NCBI RefSeq assembly: GCF_007995085.1
Contig: NZ_VOQS01000005.1
Span: 1,922,001 to 1,986,000, forward strand
DNA length: 64,000 bases
From: Paraburkholderia azotifigens
GTDB lineage: Bacteria; Pseudomonadota; Gammaproteobacteria; Burkholderiales; Burkholderiaceae
Direction of reading: 5' to 3'
The translations under genes and the position numbers were made by a program. Shown here piece after piece: positions 44,281-53,105 of the stretch (position 1 is the first letter of the stretch; every line of letters begins with the position of its first letter). Under the pieces are notes generated by a model, which ran no database searches, was not told where the DNA came from, and worked only from the letters and a program-made list of their open reading frames with translations.

Positions 44281-44335
44281 GCAGGCTGTCGATGTGTATT
44301 CCATCTGACGGAAGGGGGAGAATTCGACAGCCTGC
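44281..44335. repeat. 12-bp inverted repeat between convergent genes
   Basis: GCAGGCTGTCGA (44281-44292) and TCGACAGCCTGC (44324-44335), exact complements 31 nt apart, just after the lipoprotein stop. It has no T-tract, so a factor-independent terminator is unlikely; possibly a trace of an insertion element. The rest of 44252-44650 shows no gene. Confidence 0.45.
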
Positions 44336-44650
44336 ATACAGAATCAGAGCCTTAGTAAGCGCGATAGTTAACACCACCACACTGGTATGTTTCACAAAAT
44401 GCCCGAGGCCATCCTCCAGGTGCTTACTGAGACTCATCGCGCTGCCCTGTCGAGAGCAACTTCCAAGACTATCGCTTTCAGTTGTTCTGGCCGGTGCCCC
44501 CCAATTCGAAAGCTTTGAATATTGCGGCGACGTCGAATTGGTTGCCGGCTGTACTGGGAGCAATCACCGACAACCAGTTCACTCCTCCCATTACTTGCAA
44601 ATTCAGGCTGGATGTTTGGCGCGACATTGTATCGCGCCAGACGTATCACT

Positions 44651-45298
44651 CTAGTGAACCGTTTCGGTGGAGCAGAGCTCCGCATCGAAGACGCTGTGAT
44701 ATCCCTCGCGTTGGCGAACGGTAGATTTTTGCTGCAGTTCATACAGCGCAGCCTGCGAACTATCGAACGACAACAGATTTACGTGCACGTAACTCAACTC
44801 GATGCCGGCAATGTCCGTAGAGGCGAACCGCTGAACTATCCCGCTGTTGGCGAGCACGGATGCCGCGTCTGACAGACCTCCGGGGTGGGACAGGCTCTCG
44901 GAACGAATCGCATCAATGCTATCTCTGCCTTTGCTGAACTCCCAAGGTAGAAACACCGCGTCAATGCCCTGCATCAATACAAAACCTGCCTCACCCTTCT
45001 TGATTGCATCGATAGCTGCCCACGCTCGACGGTCAGCTGCATCGGCGAGCCAATAAATCTGTGCGCCGCCTGATTGCAAACGAAAGGACAAAACGTTCCG
45101 GCCGTGCACCTTGAAATGGCCAAACCCGAAGCTTCCTTTGGTTCGTGATACTTCCATGAAGCGCGGCATATCGATGGACGAGACGAGGATTGGACTTCTC
45201 GGCCGCATCTTCACAGCCAATGGCGACGTCTGCGTAAAGTTCTTCGCCATGCGCACAAGCCCTACCGGCGCAGGAAAGTTGCCCTGCTCCGTGTCCAA
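44651..45298 (-). pseudogene. Unrecognised duplicated-domain family, copy A, C-terminal half (downstream of in-frame stop)
   Basis: 215 codons in the same frame as the N-terminal half at 45356-45910, separated from it by one TAA (45356-45358) and 19 sense codons. It aligns throughout with the second half of the intact protein at 48739: GSFGFGHFKVHGRNVLSFRLQ / GCFGFGNFRVDGRLVLSFRMQ; QIYWLADAAD / QVYWLADSAD; SLSHPGGLSDAAS / SLSHPGGMSDAAA; ELSYVHVNLL / ELSYVQVNLL. Conservation after the stop argues for a recent nonsense mutation, read-through, or internal re-initiation (TTG 45298 or ATG 45250, neither with a strong ribosome site). Function unknown. Confidence 0.6.
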
Positions 45299-45355
45299 AC
45301 CAATGGATGCTGCGTCTACAAAACCAGTCGTCGTCGCAGCTTCCTCGCCTTCAGC

Positions 45356-45910
45356 TTACTCACAACGGGTTGCGCTCTTCAGAACCTGGATTTCGACAAC
45401 CGGTTCGACATCTCTACTCGACATATTGCTCGCTGCGAATCTTTCGCACGTACCACCTTGAATGAGCACCTGCGAAAATTGAAGAAATGCCTCTGAGCCG
45501 CATGGTACCCGTCCGTTTCGCGCTTTTTCAATCATTCGGACATACTCGTCGGTCAGCCGACATCCGCTTACAGCGACCTGGTCTCCCCGGCGTTCGGCTA
45601 CGACGAAACAACCTTTCCGAATCCACGTCTCGAGCACGCTGCACAACTCCGGGTCAGTCAAATCCATCAGAGTGAAGTGGTAGCACTTTCCGGCGCTCAT
45701 CTCCAGGGCGAGCACTGGGGTTTCCGGATGGTCAAGCGTTGTTACCCGGAAAGCCCCTTTATGTGACTCGTACTCCTGCGACCACTCAGGCGACACGGTC
45801 TCGAGAATCAGACATGGGTCCCCGATGAACGGATTCAGTAGCTCGGAAGCACCGCCACGATATGTAGAAAGGCCGATAACAGGGGTTTGAATATTAGTTG
45901 TAGATTGCAT
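45356..45910 (-). CDS. Unrecognised duplicated-domain family, copy A, N-terminal half
   Basis: 184 codons starting MQSTTNIQTPVIGLSTYRGG. It matches residues 1-~185 of the intact copy at 48739, including the signature TYxGGxSELLxPFIGDPCL, PVLxLE, a LMD..DP.L...LE.W.RK.CFVV block and a final PVVE.Q.L. It ends at TAA 45356. An ATG 45910 start is supported by colinearity with copy B and by a conserved upstream region containing GTGATTCAC. No known domain recognised; cytoplasmic by appearance, with no signal peptide. Confidence 0.6.
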   Translation of the reverse strand: MQSTTNIQTPVIGLSTYRGGASELLNPFIGDPCLILETVSPEWSQEYESHKGAFRVTTLDHPETPVLALEMSAGKCYHFTLMDLTDPELCSVLETWIRKGCFVVAERRGDQVAVSGCRLTDEYVRMIEKARNGRVPCGSEAFLQFSQVLIQGGTCERFAASNMSSRDVEPVVEIQVLKSATRCE

Positions 45911-45987
45911 GTTTTCCAGTCGAATATTTTTAAACGCCGTTTTGCGTTTTCACGAAATCATGATAATTCGAATGAATTGCAATTACC

Positions 45988-46005
45988 ACATAGTGATTCA
46001 CCCAT
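45988..46005 (-). promoter_or_regulatory. Conserved upstream element of copy A (GTGATTCAC palindrome)
   Basis: ACATAGTGATTCACCCAT lies 77 bp upstream of the copy A start codon. The identical 18-mer lies 73 bp upstream of copy B (50084-50101). Its core GTGATTCAC is a 9-bp palindrome. It is a likely operator shared by both genes. Confidence 0.6.
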
Positions 46006-46162
46006 GTTTTCATCTGGCACGTATAAAATCTCACTCAAATTTTAGAATCGACGATTTTTAGCACCGTGTAACGCCCATCACCCTTTTCACCTTCTCCGTG
46101 GACACTCAATCCCGGGAAGCTCCCCCGTGTATCAGCGCAGAGCCGCCAATATCAATTCGGCG

Positions 46163-46321
46163 TCACTTGCGCTTCTCGTAGTGGTCGCCTGTTCGAGCGT
46201 TTTTGTAGTGCCCTCCCTTGTGCGATGATCCGTGTCCACCGGCGTAGTGCCCGCCCCGAGCCTCCGCAACGAGCGGCGCCAAAAACGAAATAACGAGAAG
46301 TGTCGCGAAAATTTTCTTCAT
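46163..46321 (-). CDS. 52-residue secreted Gly/His-rich peptide
   Basis: Starts MKKIFATLLVISFLAPLVAE (signal peptide, cleavage near AEA-RG), then a mature ~30-residue Gly/His/Lys-rich chain, RGGHYAGGHGSSHKGGHYKN, ending HYEKRK. Similar tiny exported proteins with GGHGSSHKGGHY motifs occur widely in Burkholderiaceae; the His-rich pattern suggests metal binding but no function is known. The ATG whose complement is at 46319-46321 is preceded by a GGAAAT sequence. It is divergent from the unknown gene at 46477. Confidence 0.75.
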   Translation of the reverse strand: MKKIFATLLVISFLAPLVAEARGGHYAGGHGSSHKGGHYKNARTGDHYEKRK

Positions 46322-46476
46322 GATGATTTCCGGGTAAAGTCAGCAAACGAAATTGATTGCGGACACGCGTGATATCGGACACCTCTCGCAGCTTCTCGAT
46401 CCGTGGAAACCATACGGTGCAAGCAATCCTGCGAGCTCACGCGTTTGGTCCGACGTCGGCTAAAACGAGTGTCTAT

Positions 46477-47643
46477 ATGAACAACATGTCTTCGCACCAG
46501 AGCGAAGACGGCAATGACCCCATTCAGATACTCGGACCCCAGATGTCACTCGTTCTGCATAGCCCCAATTCTGACGCCGCAAACCTCGCAGCCACAGGCA
46601 TCAACCATGCGAACACTTTGCTCCGCAACATTCAAGACCGAAACCCGGAGTGTCTGACGCACTCGATTGAGGCTGGTGCGTTTGCGGCGTGGCTCTACGA
46701 AGACAATCCGGGGTTTGAGAAGGCGTTGACGCAAACGGGCTCGCTCGCCTACTTTGAACGACGCCTCGGCCGCTACCTCAGCTTTGTTCCTGATCTGAGG
46801 AAGATCTTCCGGGCATTGGAGTGGCATGCGGGACATTCACAACCTGTCAAGCCAGAAAATTTACCTGCGACCATGCGTCTGCGGCTGGCACTCGCAACAC
46901 TTTTGCCTAGCTGGAACAACGCTGCTCTCGATGATGTGCTTGCCGACGTAGCGTTGCTTACGCAGATGTTTCCCCAGTATCACCACATACAGCTCGACCC
47001 GAGCAAAGTCCGCCCAACGCCGACACGCTATCGCTTACCGAACCTGACACCAGCGCTCGAACTAATTCACGAACAGGCGGAGTCGAATCCCGATTCCTGT
47101 TTTCTGATAGACGCATCTGAGCTTCCAGATTCGATACGTACACTCGTCGCTGAACGTCACTGCGTCGTCATCCCCGTCGCCTGCGCGTTCGATGAATCCT
47201 GGATTTTCAATTCCGCCCCGGACAACATGAATTTCCACCCGTTGGTCTTCACCGACGCCCCGTCCTTTAACGATGTTCAGATGATGCTGTCAGTTCAGCG
47301 AGAAGTCATGTTCGACTATGACGCGCTTACGGAGAGTCTCTTCCGCAAGTTTCGCGCAGAGTTGCCGGTCGTATACGTATCCCGCTCCTCGGGCGCACTC
47401 GTCACTTACCCGTTCCTGCCATTTTGGGTAGATGACAGTTTCCATCGAGCCCGTTACGAGCTCGACATGGGAGGATGTTTCGACTCTAGCGAGTCGTTCG
47501 AAAATTTCACCCGAAGCTTCGACCGCAACAACCTTCCGCGTCATACGTATGTAGTTCGTACGGTTCTCAGCCTTACTGGCGCCTGCACCAAGCCTGTCAC
47601 GTGGCCCATACTCCCGCACTGGATGCGCGACGACATTCGTTGA
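46477..47643 (+). CDS. Unrecognised 388-residue protein
   Basis: A soluble protein starting MNNMSSHQSEDGNDPIQILG, with a helical N-terminal two-thirds (NHANTLLRNIQDRNPECLTH, RLGRYLSFVPDLRKIFRALEW, RLRLALATLLPSWNNAALDD) and a C-terminal alpha/beta part (DSCFLIDASELPDSIRTLVAERHCVVIPVA, VVYVSRSSGALVTYPFLPFW). No known domain or catalytic motif recognised, and no signal peptide. It lies between the two copies of the duplicated-domain family on the opposite strand; a functional link is only a guess. An in-frame earlier start at 46357 is less likely. Confidence 0.6.
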   Translation: MNNMSSHQSEDGNDPIQILGPQMSLVLHSPNSDAANLAATGINHANTLLRNIQDRNPECLTHSIEAGAFAAWLYEDNPGFEKALTQTGSLAYFERRLGRYLSFVPDLRKIFRALEWHAGHSQPVKPENLPATMRLRLALATLLPSWNNAALDDVLADVALLTQMFPQYHHIQLDPSKVRPTPTRYRLPNLTPALELIHEQAESNPDSCFLIDASELPDSIRTLVAERHCVVIPVACAFDESWIFNSAPDNMNFHPLVFTDAPSFNDVQMMLSVQREVMFDYDALTESLFRKFRAELPVVYVSRSSGALVTYPFLPFWVDDSFHRARYELDMGGCFDSSESFENFTRSFDRNNLPRHTYVVRTVLSLTGACTKPVTWPILPHWMRDDIR

Positions 47644-48738
47644 ACGCAAAGTGACGGTTCGATGGCGCCTGTTCCATATTATTGGGCGCCCCCCTTCCGA
47701 ACCATTGCACCAGAGAATCGAACGGTACACCGGCTGCTAGCTCCATTCCGCACGAATGGTTTAAGTGCCGAGGCAGCAGGTCGGGAACACCGCCCACACG
47801 CGTCATTTTGAAAAGCGAGAAAGCAGCCCTTAGTCTTCGACTCGAGCCGAGCCGAGCTGGAAAAACCGATGAAACGTATCGTTACCGAGAATACGATTCC
47901 GCTAACGCACGCAACACCGATTCGAAGGGCCATCTTGCTGCTGTCGCGACCAGCTGTAGAAATTAGCCGGACGTTTTAGCTGTCGAGATAACGAACGTAC
48001 TAAGCAAAATCGAAATAAACCGTCTCCAAGACAAACGAATTTCGTTGCCGGGAACCCGCGTCGGTCATCCTCGACCTCGTATCGAGGATGATGCCCCTTT
48101 ACTGCGACAATTGCGCGCAACTACGATTTGAGTCCAGCGGTGAAGCGCACTCTGAACAATATGCCATTTCCCCGGACCTACCTCTGTCGGAGAACGAATT
48201 CATCGCGCGTCCCGTGGCAACCGAGCGCGACATGCAAATTCGCTCCAGGAAGAACCGCACGCGCTGACCACCGGTAGCATCGCCGAAGATCCGGACGCGC
48301 CGCCAGTGCCTTCCTCGACGGCGGTTGGTGATTCTGCGGCGGCACGAGTCGCGGCCCCAATAAGCTCCTCGGGCCGCTGAGCTTTGCCCAGAATGAACAG
48401 CGCACGACGCAAACAAGTCAGATTAGAGCGCCTTCAGATCTGAAAAGTGTGGCACCTACCTCGCCGCGCTCGAATAAATAGTTATTTGAGAAGGCCATAC
48501 ATCCGCACCTTGCTGAAGCGCCCGAGCGGCAGCATACGAGTCGTAGAACGGCAATGTCACGATCGCCGGCCTAACCTGAAGACGAGCTCGACACCACACC
48601 AGCCTTCACAATGACCCGCAGACGACAGTAGCCGGTTGACGACCCGAGCAAGCGTGAACGCAGCGGTGAACACACACCTTCATTTCGTTTATCACCGCTC
48701 TCCTTGCAATCGTGCTCAGACCATGCCATTTCGATGTA
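47644..48738. other. 1.1-kb region with only minor, doubtful ORFs
   Basis: No confident gene. Two small frames look somewhat coding: 48088-48267 (+), 59 residues beginning MMPLYCDNCAQLRF with a Cys-x-x-Cys pair, and 48456-48560 (-), 34 residues containing LPFYDSYAAARALQQGADVW. Neither has a good ribosome site or recognised family; they may be remnants. The promoter/leader for 48739 is on the far side, at 50011. Confidence 0.3.
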
Positions 48739-50010
48739 TCAATGCAGCGTGTGCGCCCCACTCGAAACGTCAGCGAAGACACTATCATCGCCGTATGCCG
48801 ACGGCGCCGCTTTCATCGCCCTCATCGCCGCCTCGACCATTTCAGCCGTCGGCGTGAACAGAAGATTCACCTGCACATAACTTAGCTCGATATCCGGAAT
48901 GTCCGTGGTAGCCTGCGCTTCGACAAATCCCGTACTCGCGAGATACGCAGCGGCATCTGACATGCCACCGGGATGCGACAAGGATTCTGCACGGAACGAA
49001 TTAATCACATCGCTTTGCCCTTCCAGCTTCCATGGGATGAACAGGGATTCCTTGCCCTGTGTCAACATGAAGCCTGCCTCTCTGCATTTCTTCATGTTGT
49101 CAATGGTTCGCCAGACTTCCGGGTCCGCAGAATCGGCGAGCCAATATACTTGCGCCGAACCCGATTGCATTCGAAACGACAATACCAGACGACCATCCAC
49201 CCTGAAATTGCCGAAGCCAAAACACCCCGCGGCCCTGGATGCGTCCATGAACCGCTTGATGTCCACCGTTGCGGTGAGGACGGGCGCTTCGGGATTCATC
49301 TTCGCAGCTGACGAGGAAATCTCCACAAAGTCGCGAGCCTTATGTATGGTCCCGAGGGGTACCATGGGACGCAACGTTTGAGCGCTTTGCTGCCGCTGCG
49401 AACCCGCTTCGCTACCTGACAAGCCACGAACAAATGGGTGTGCCGGGTCACGCTCATCACTCCGGCGAATTGCCCCACTACTCAAAATCTGGACTTCGAC
49501 CACCGGAGTCGCTGTAGAGCTACCCTCATTCTTCAACTGCGTGAGGGCGTAGTGTTCCAGCGCCTGACGCTCCAGCGCAGACTGAACAAATCGCTTGTAC
49601 GATTTGGATTTTGGTTTCTGACCCTGGCTGAGTAGGCGCTTGATAAGCTGAATCCCGTCGTCCGCCAGACGGCAACCATTGATGGCAACACCCCCAGCTG
49701 TCCTCATCAACACAACGAAGCAGCGCTTACGCATCCATATCTCCAGCGAACGCCGCAAGGCAGGGTCAGACGGGTCCATCAGTACGTAGTGAAAGCTGCT
49801 GTCGCCAGTCCTGTTCTCGAGAAACAGCACAGGCGCATTCGGATTCTCGATTGCCCCAACCTTGAAAACTCCCTTGCCGAGCCACACGTCGGACTCGGCC
49901 GAACAAACAAGACATGGGTCTCCGATGAACGGGTCCAGCAACTCGGAACCGCCGCCGGCGTACGTCGAAATATACACAGATGCCTGTTTTTGAGTAATGT
50001 TGCTTTTCAT
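48739..50010 (-). CDS. Unrecognised duplicated-domain family, copy B (intact)
   Basis: A 423-residue protein starting MKSNITQKQASVYISTYAGG. The N-terminal domain (~1-185) carries TYAGGGSELLDPFIGDPCL, APVLFLENRTGDSSFHYVLMD and RKRCFVVLMR; a Ser/Gln-rich linker (~190-235) follows; the C-terminal domain (~236-400) carries GCFGFGNFRVDGRLVLSFRM, AQVYWLADSADPEVW, SLSHPGGMSDAA and ELSYVQVNLL. The two domains share a repeated pattern (VL.f.l.sG...y.L.D..D.......i.k...FvL), suggesting an internal duplication. Start 50010 is set by colinearity with copy A; ATG 50055 is possible. No known fold or function recognised; no signal peptide or membrane helix. Confidence 0.75.
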   Translation of the reverse strand: MKSNITQKQASVYISTYAGGGSELLDPFIGDPCLVCSAESDVWLGKGVFKVGAIENPNAPVLFLENRTGDSSFHYVLMDPSDPALRRSLEIWMRKRCFVVLMRTAGGVAINGCRLADDGIQLIKRLLSQGQKPKSKSYKRFVQSALERQALEHYALTQLKNEGSSTATPVVEVQILSSGAIRRSDERDPAHPFVRGLSGSEAGSQRQQSAQTLRPMVPLGTIHKARDFVEISSSAAKMNPEAPVLTATVDIKRFMDASRAAGCFGFGNFRVDGRLVLSFRMQSGSAQVYWLADSADPEVWRTIDNMKKCREAGFMLTQGKESLFIPWKLEGQSDVINSFRAESLSHPGGMSDAAAYLASTGFVEAQATTDIPDIELSYVQVNLLFTPTAEMVEAAMRAMKAAPSAYGDDSVFADVSSGAHTLH

Positions 50011-50083
50011 TATTTTAAATACGCTTTTTGCGCTCTCAAGAATTACATGCCGCATATCTTATTTTCCAACGACCGAAAAGGCA

Positions 50084-50101
50084 ACATAGTGATTCACCCA
50101 T
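50084..50101 (-). promoter_or_regulatory. Conserved upstream element of copy B (GTGATTCAC palindrome)
   Basis: ACATAGTGATTCACCCAT, identical to 45988-46005, 73 bp upstream of the copy B start. Flanking bases are also similar (TTTTC follows), as is a CGCAAAA...TTTAAAA stretch nearer each start codon, so the whole promoter region is homologous. Confidence 0.6.
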
Positions 50102-51429
50102 ATTTTCGGATAAAAAATGCACCAACCTGAAGCGCAATTTAAAAACAGCGCCTTCCGAATGAGAAGGCAAAATTGTGCGCGACGTGGAAATCACGTTGTG
50201 AAGTTTGCTCAGACAACAGTCCGTCGAACGCTCACTAGCGCCAGACTTCAGGCTGTATAAATATTTATGCAACCATCTGTTGTAATTGACTTTTTTATTT
50301 ACGAATCTATCGTCGCAGACATCACGCGGACGGATACACTCGCATCGCCGACCGCCTAGTTCACGTCCCTCAACACTACTTCCTTGTGTAACGAGTTCAA
50401 ACTTTCTTATTAAACTGTGAACGCAGAATCAATCCATCGCGCACAGTTAGTTTATGACTTCATCGATTACATACGCGACCGAGATGCCAGTATGGCGGAA
50501 TCTCATTCACTGGGTCAGGTGACCGGTGCCCACGTAGTCGCGTATAAATCGATTTCCGGATAGTGGGCAAAAAACGATATCAATCTCGTAAATCACACCT
50601 TTCATGCATATAGGAAAGCGAAGACTCGTATGTGACCGGTTGGCGCGGCGTTCATGTGGCGTACAGACGTGTGGTGCGCGAGCGCTGGCTCGCAACACGT
50701 CGCGGCCCACCGCAACAAAGTGTGAAAAGCACTCGCGGTAGCGGCGCTGGCGCCGCACCCCTCAGCAAGGCCGACCGTTTGCGCTGCGAAGACAACCTGC
50801 ACGAGCAGATCGCCATCCGAGATATCTCGATTGCTACAAGCTAAACGACGGGGACTGGACCTACGCGGCCGAGAGCCAGACCGTGTCCCGACCCGACGGC
50901 AGCCAGCTCAAGCCAACCATTTTTGACACCATCGAGTTCGGTTTGAGTATCAACCGCGCGGCCGCTACACGGTAGTTGCCAAGCTAACGGCTCAGTGAAT
51001 GCGCCGTGATATCGAGCCACAGATGTCTCTCTCGGGACGGCTCCTGCTGCCTACCGTCAGTGACAACCACGTGTTGGATCCGCAACTCGGGGGGCGTATG
51101 AGCTACGCGCCCGAACGATGGAATCGTCTGTGAGCTTCGCGGAGATTAAGGCGAAGGAAGTTCCCGCCTTGGTTTTCGAATGAGACTCGCCGCAGGCCAT
51201 GCGTAACGAGCGGTGCGCTGCCGACACTGACTTCGATTACCACGTCCGAGGGCATGGATCTGTTGAAAGCGAGGAGATCCGCCCTCTCTGCTTGCGCTTG
51301 CACGCTGGAAACGCGATAGGTTCGAGGTTTTCCACATCCTCTGGCTGATCGGACAGTCTGGGTACTGTTCTCGCGGAATCGCTGTCAGGCCAGGCCGACA
51401 GGTCGTCGGCACTGGCCGGGCAATCGATA
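50102..51429. other. 1.3-kb AT-rich, gene-poor region with a coding remnant
   Basis: 50102-50610 is AT-rich with no gene. Around 50834-50973 (+) a stretch reads CYKLNDGDWTYAAESQTVSR...KPTIFDTIEFGLSINRAAA before a stop. It looks like the relic of a real protein but lacks a start and I cannot name the family. The rest holds short frames with stops and is probably decayed DNA. Confidence 0.35.
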
Positions 51430-52629
51430 TCAAAACGGTATCGAATCGTTCCAGACACGCTCTACGTAGTCAGGGAGGAGGTAAAACGGTGTTTCCGGGA
51501 TAACCGGCATTGCACGAATCTCGGCAATCACGACAGCGTCTCCTGTTCCTCTCGCATTCGCCTCCTCAACCATTGCTTCATCGCCCTCGACAGCGTTGGT
51601 ATCGCTTGTCTGGATAGTGCCACTACGTACATCGTCGATGAAATCGTTCCCGTACGCGGTCGGGTTCCATTCGTACTCGACCAGCCACATCTTCTCTCCT
51701 ACCAGAAAAACAATCGGGATAAAGTTGCGGAACTTGAGCAGCAGCTCGTCATTGCGCAGAACCGGGATTGCTATTCTCCCCTCCGACAGCGCAAGATAGT
51801 GCTCAGGTTGCTCACAACTAGTGTCGACAAGCCTGGCAACGCGGGCACCCTGAATGAGAAAATCCAACGTAGTGTCTTCTGGCATCCTCATAACAAGCAC
51901 ATATCTCTCGGACGTAAGCGAGTACAGCTCCTCGCTAAACGCGCGTCGTTTGACAAGAAAAGCCGTTCCAAGAGGAGCATCGTTCACCTTGCCCCAGTCG
52001 GACCACCGACCGCACTGTTCCGTGAGTCTCGTGTGAAGCGCGATGCGCGCATTGTTATGACGGTTTGAGTGTCTCAGGCGCAGGAAGCGGTCAACAAGCA
52101 ATGCAACCATCGTTGGCAAATCCTCGGTATGTGTCAAACGCCCGCTATCGATGTCACTTGCGACACCTGGGAAATACGATTCCGTGTCGACGTCAGACAG
52201 CTCGTATATCTCCTCGCGGTCGCCCCCCTCTTCGAGACGAAACGGCATCACCAGAGAGGTCTGCAATGACCAGAAATAGCTTATCAAGTACCTTTGCGCG
52301 AGGGCTCTCGCCGCTGAGAATCTTCCACAGTATTCCAGTAGTTGCTGCTTGAACACGTCATATGCGCCAATCCGAATCACACATCGATGCAAATTTGGGT
52401 GGTCGTCCTTCAGCCATTGCTCGAGAAGCGAAGCATTAATGTTTCTGTAAAAAATCCACCGACCTTCGTTGACGCGAATCAGTTCATTCACGTAGTCCAT
52501 CGCGCTTCGAACCAGATACTCAGCCTCAGCTTCTTGACTACGTAGCGCATCTACGACACTGGCGCTGCTGCCCGCTTGCTCGGGCTTGTTGAAATCGAGC
52601 GAACCGTATTCGTTTGGTGAGTTTTTCAT
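51430..52629 (-). CDS. Unrecognised 399-residue protein
   Basis: A soluble protein starting MKNSPNEYGSLDFNKPEQAG; the N-terminal half is helical and polar (EYLVRSAMDYVNELIRVNEGRW, FKQQLLEYCGRFSAARALAQRYLIS), the C-terminal half is beta-rich (RYVLVMRMPEDTTLDFL, IAIPVLRNDELLLKFRNFIPIVFLVGEKMWLVEYEW) with an acidic linker and a final PETPFYLLPDYVERVWND. No domain recognised and no membrane or export signals. ATG 52629 has no evident ribosome site. A member of the island's set of unassigned genes, on the same strand as copy A and copy B but 1.4 kb from copy B. Confidence 0.6.
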   Translation of the reverse strand: MKNSPNEYGSLDFNKPEQAGSSASVVDALRSQEAEAEYLVRSAMDYVNELIRVNEGRWIFYRNINASLLEQWLKDDHPNLHRCVIRIGAYDVFKQQLLEYCGRFSAARALAQRYLISYFWSLQTSLVMPFRLEEGGDREEIYELSDVDTESYFPGVASDIDSGRLTHTEDLPTMVALLVDRFLRLRHSNRHNNARIALHTRLTEQCGRWSDWGKVNDAPLGTAFLVKRRAFSEELYSLTSERYVLVMRMPEDTTLDFLIQGARVARLVDTSCEQPEHYLALSEGRIAIPVLRNDELLLKFRNFIPIVFLVGEKMWLVEYEWNPTAYGNDFIDDVRSGTIQTSDTNAVEGDEAMVEEANARGTGDAVVIAEIRAMPVIPETPFYLLPDYVERVWNDSIPF

Positions 52630-52889
52630 GTCTGCGAGTTGAGTACGAAAAGCAAGTATTTCACCCAGTTTTATCCGCCCTCACGAAGGCTGACCCCGCC
52701 TCCATCCAGCGAGGCCGTCAGCGAGGTCATTAAATCACGTGTTCAATGCCCGTTCGCCCTCTGTCCGCCGTCGACGCCTCCGGCAGAATCTAGAGAAGCG
52801 AGAGACTTTTGCTGCACGCGACCTAAGACCTCCCTCGTCGAAACAAGGTAATCCGTCGCGTTCCTGCTTCATGCGTCGCGCCCAAAACT

Positions 52890-53105
52890 TCACGAGGCGA
52901 ACCACTTGCGCGAAGTGTGTCGGCTGCGCCTGCTTTCGTTTACGTGCAAACTCGAGGTGTAATCGTCGCAAACCAGCTTGCCCTGCCAGCCGGCAAGGAA
53001 GGTGCGGGCGTGTTCACCCGCACGACTGTTGGCGAAGTCATAGACCACGCCGCGCAGTGTGCTGAACTGCGCCGGTGTATACGCCCAGAGGTAGCTCAAC
53101 GGCGA
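52890..53105 (-). pseudogene. IS66-family transposase fragment
   Basis: About 70 codons containing YLWAYTPAQFSTLRGVVYDF and a following GEHARTFLAGWQGKLVCDDY block, which match the catalytic core of the IS66 large transposase (the DDY of VCDDY is part of the DDE site). Downstream similarity decays through frame changes (the expected GCMAHARRKFF appears only as HTSRKWFAS). No terminal repeats or accompanying small ORFs are visible, so this is a remnant. At 53105 it is fused directly to a reductase fragment. Confidence 0.75.
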
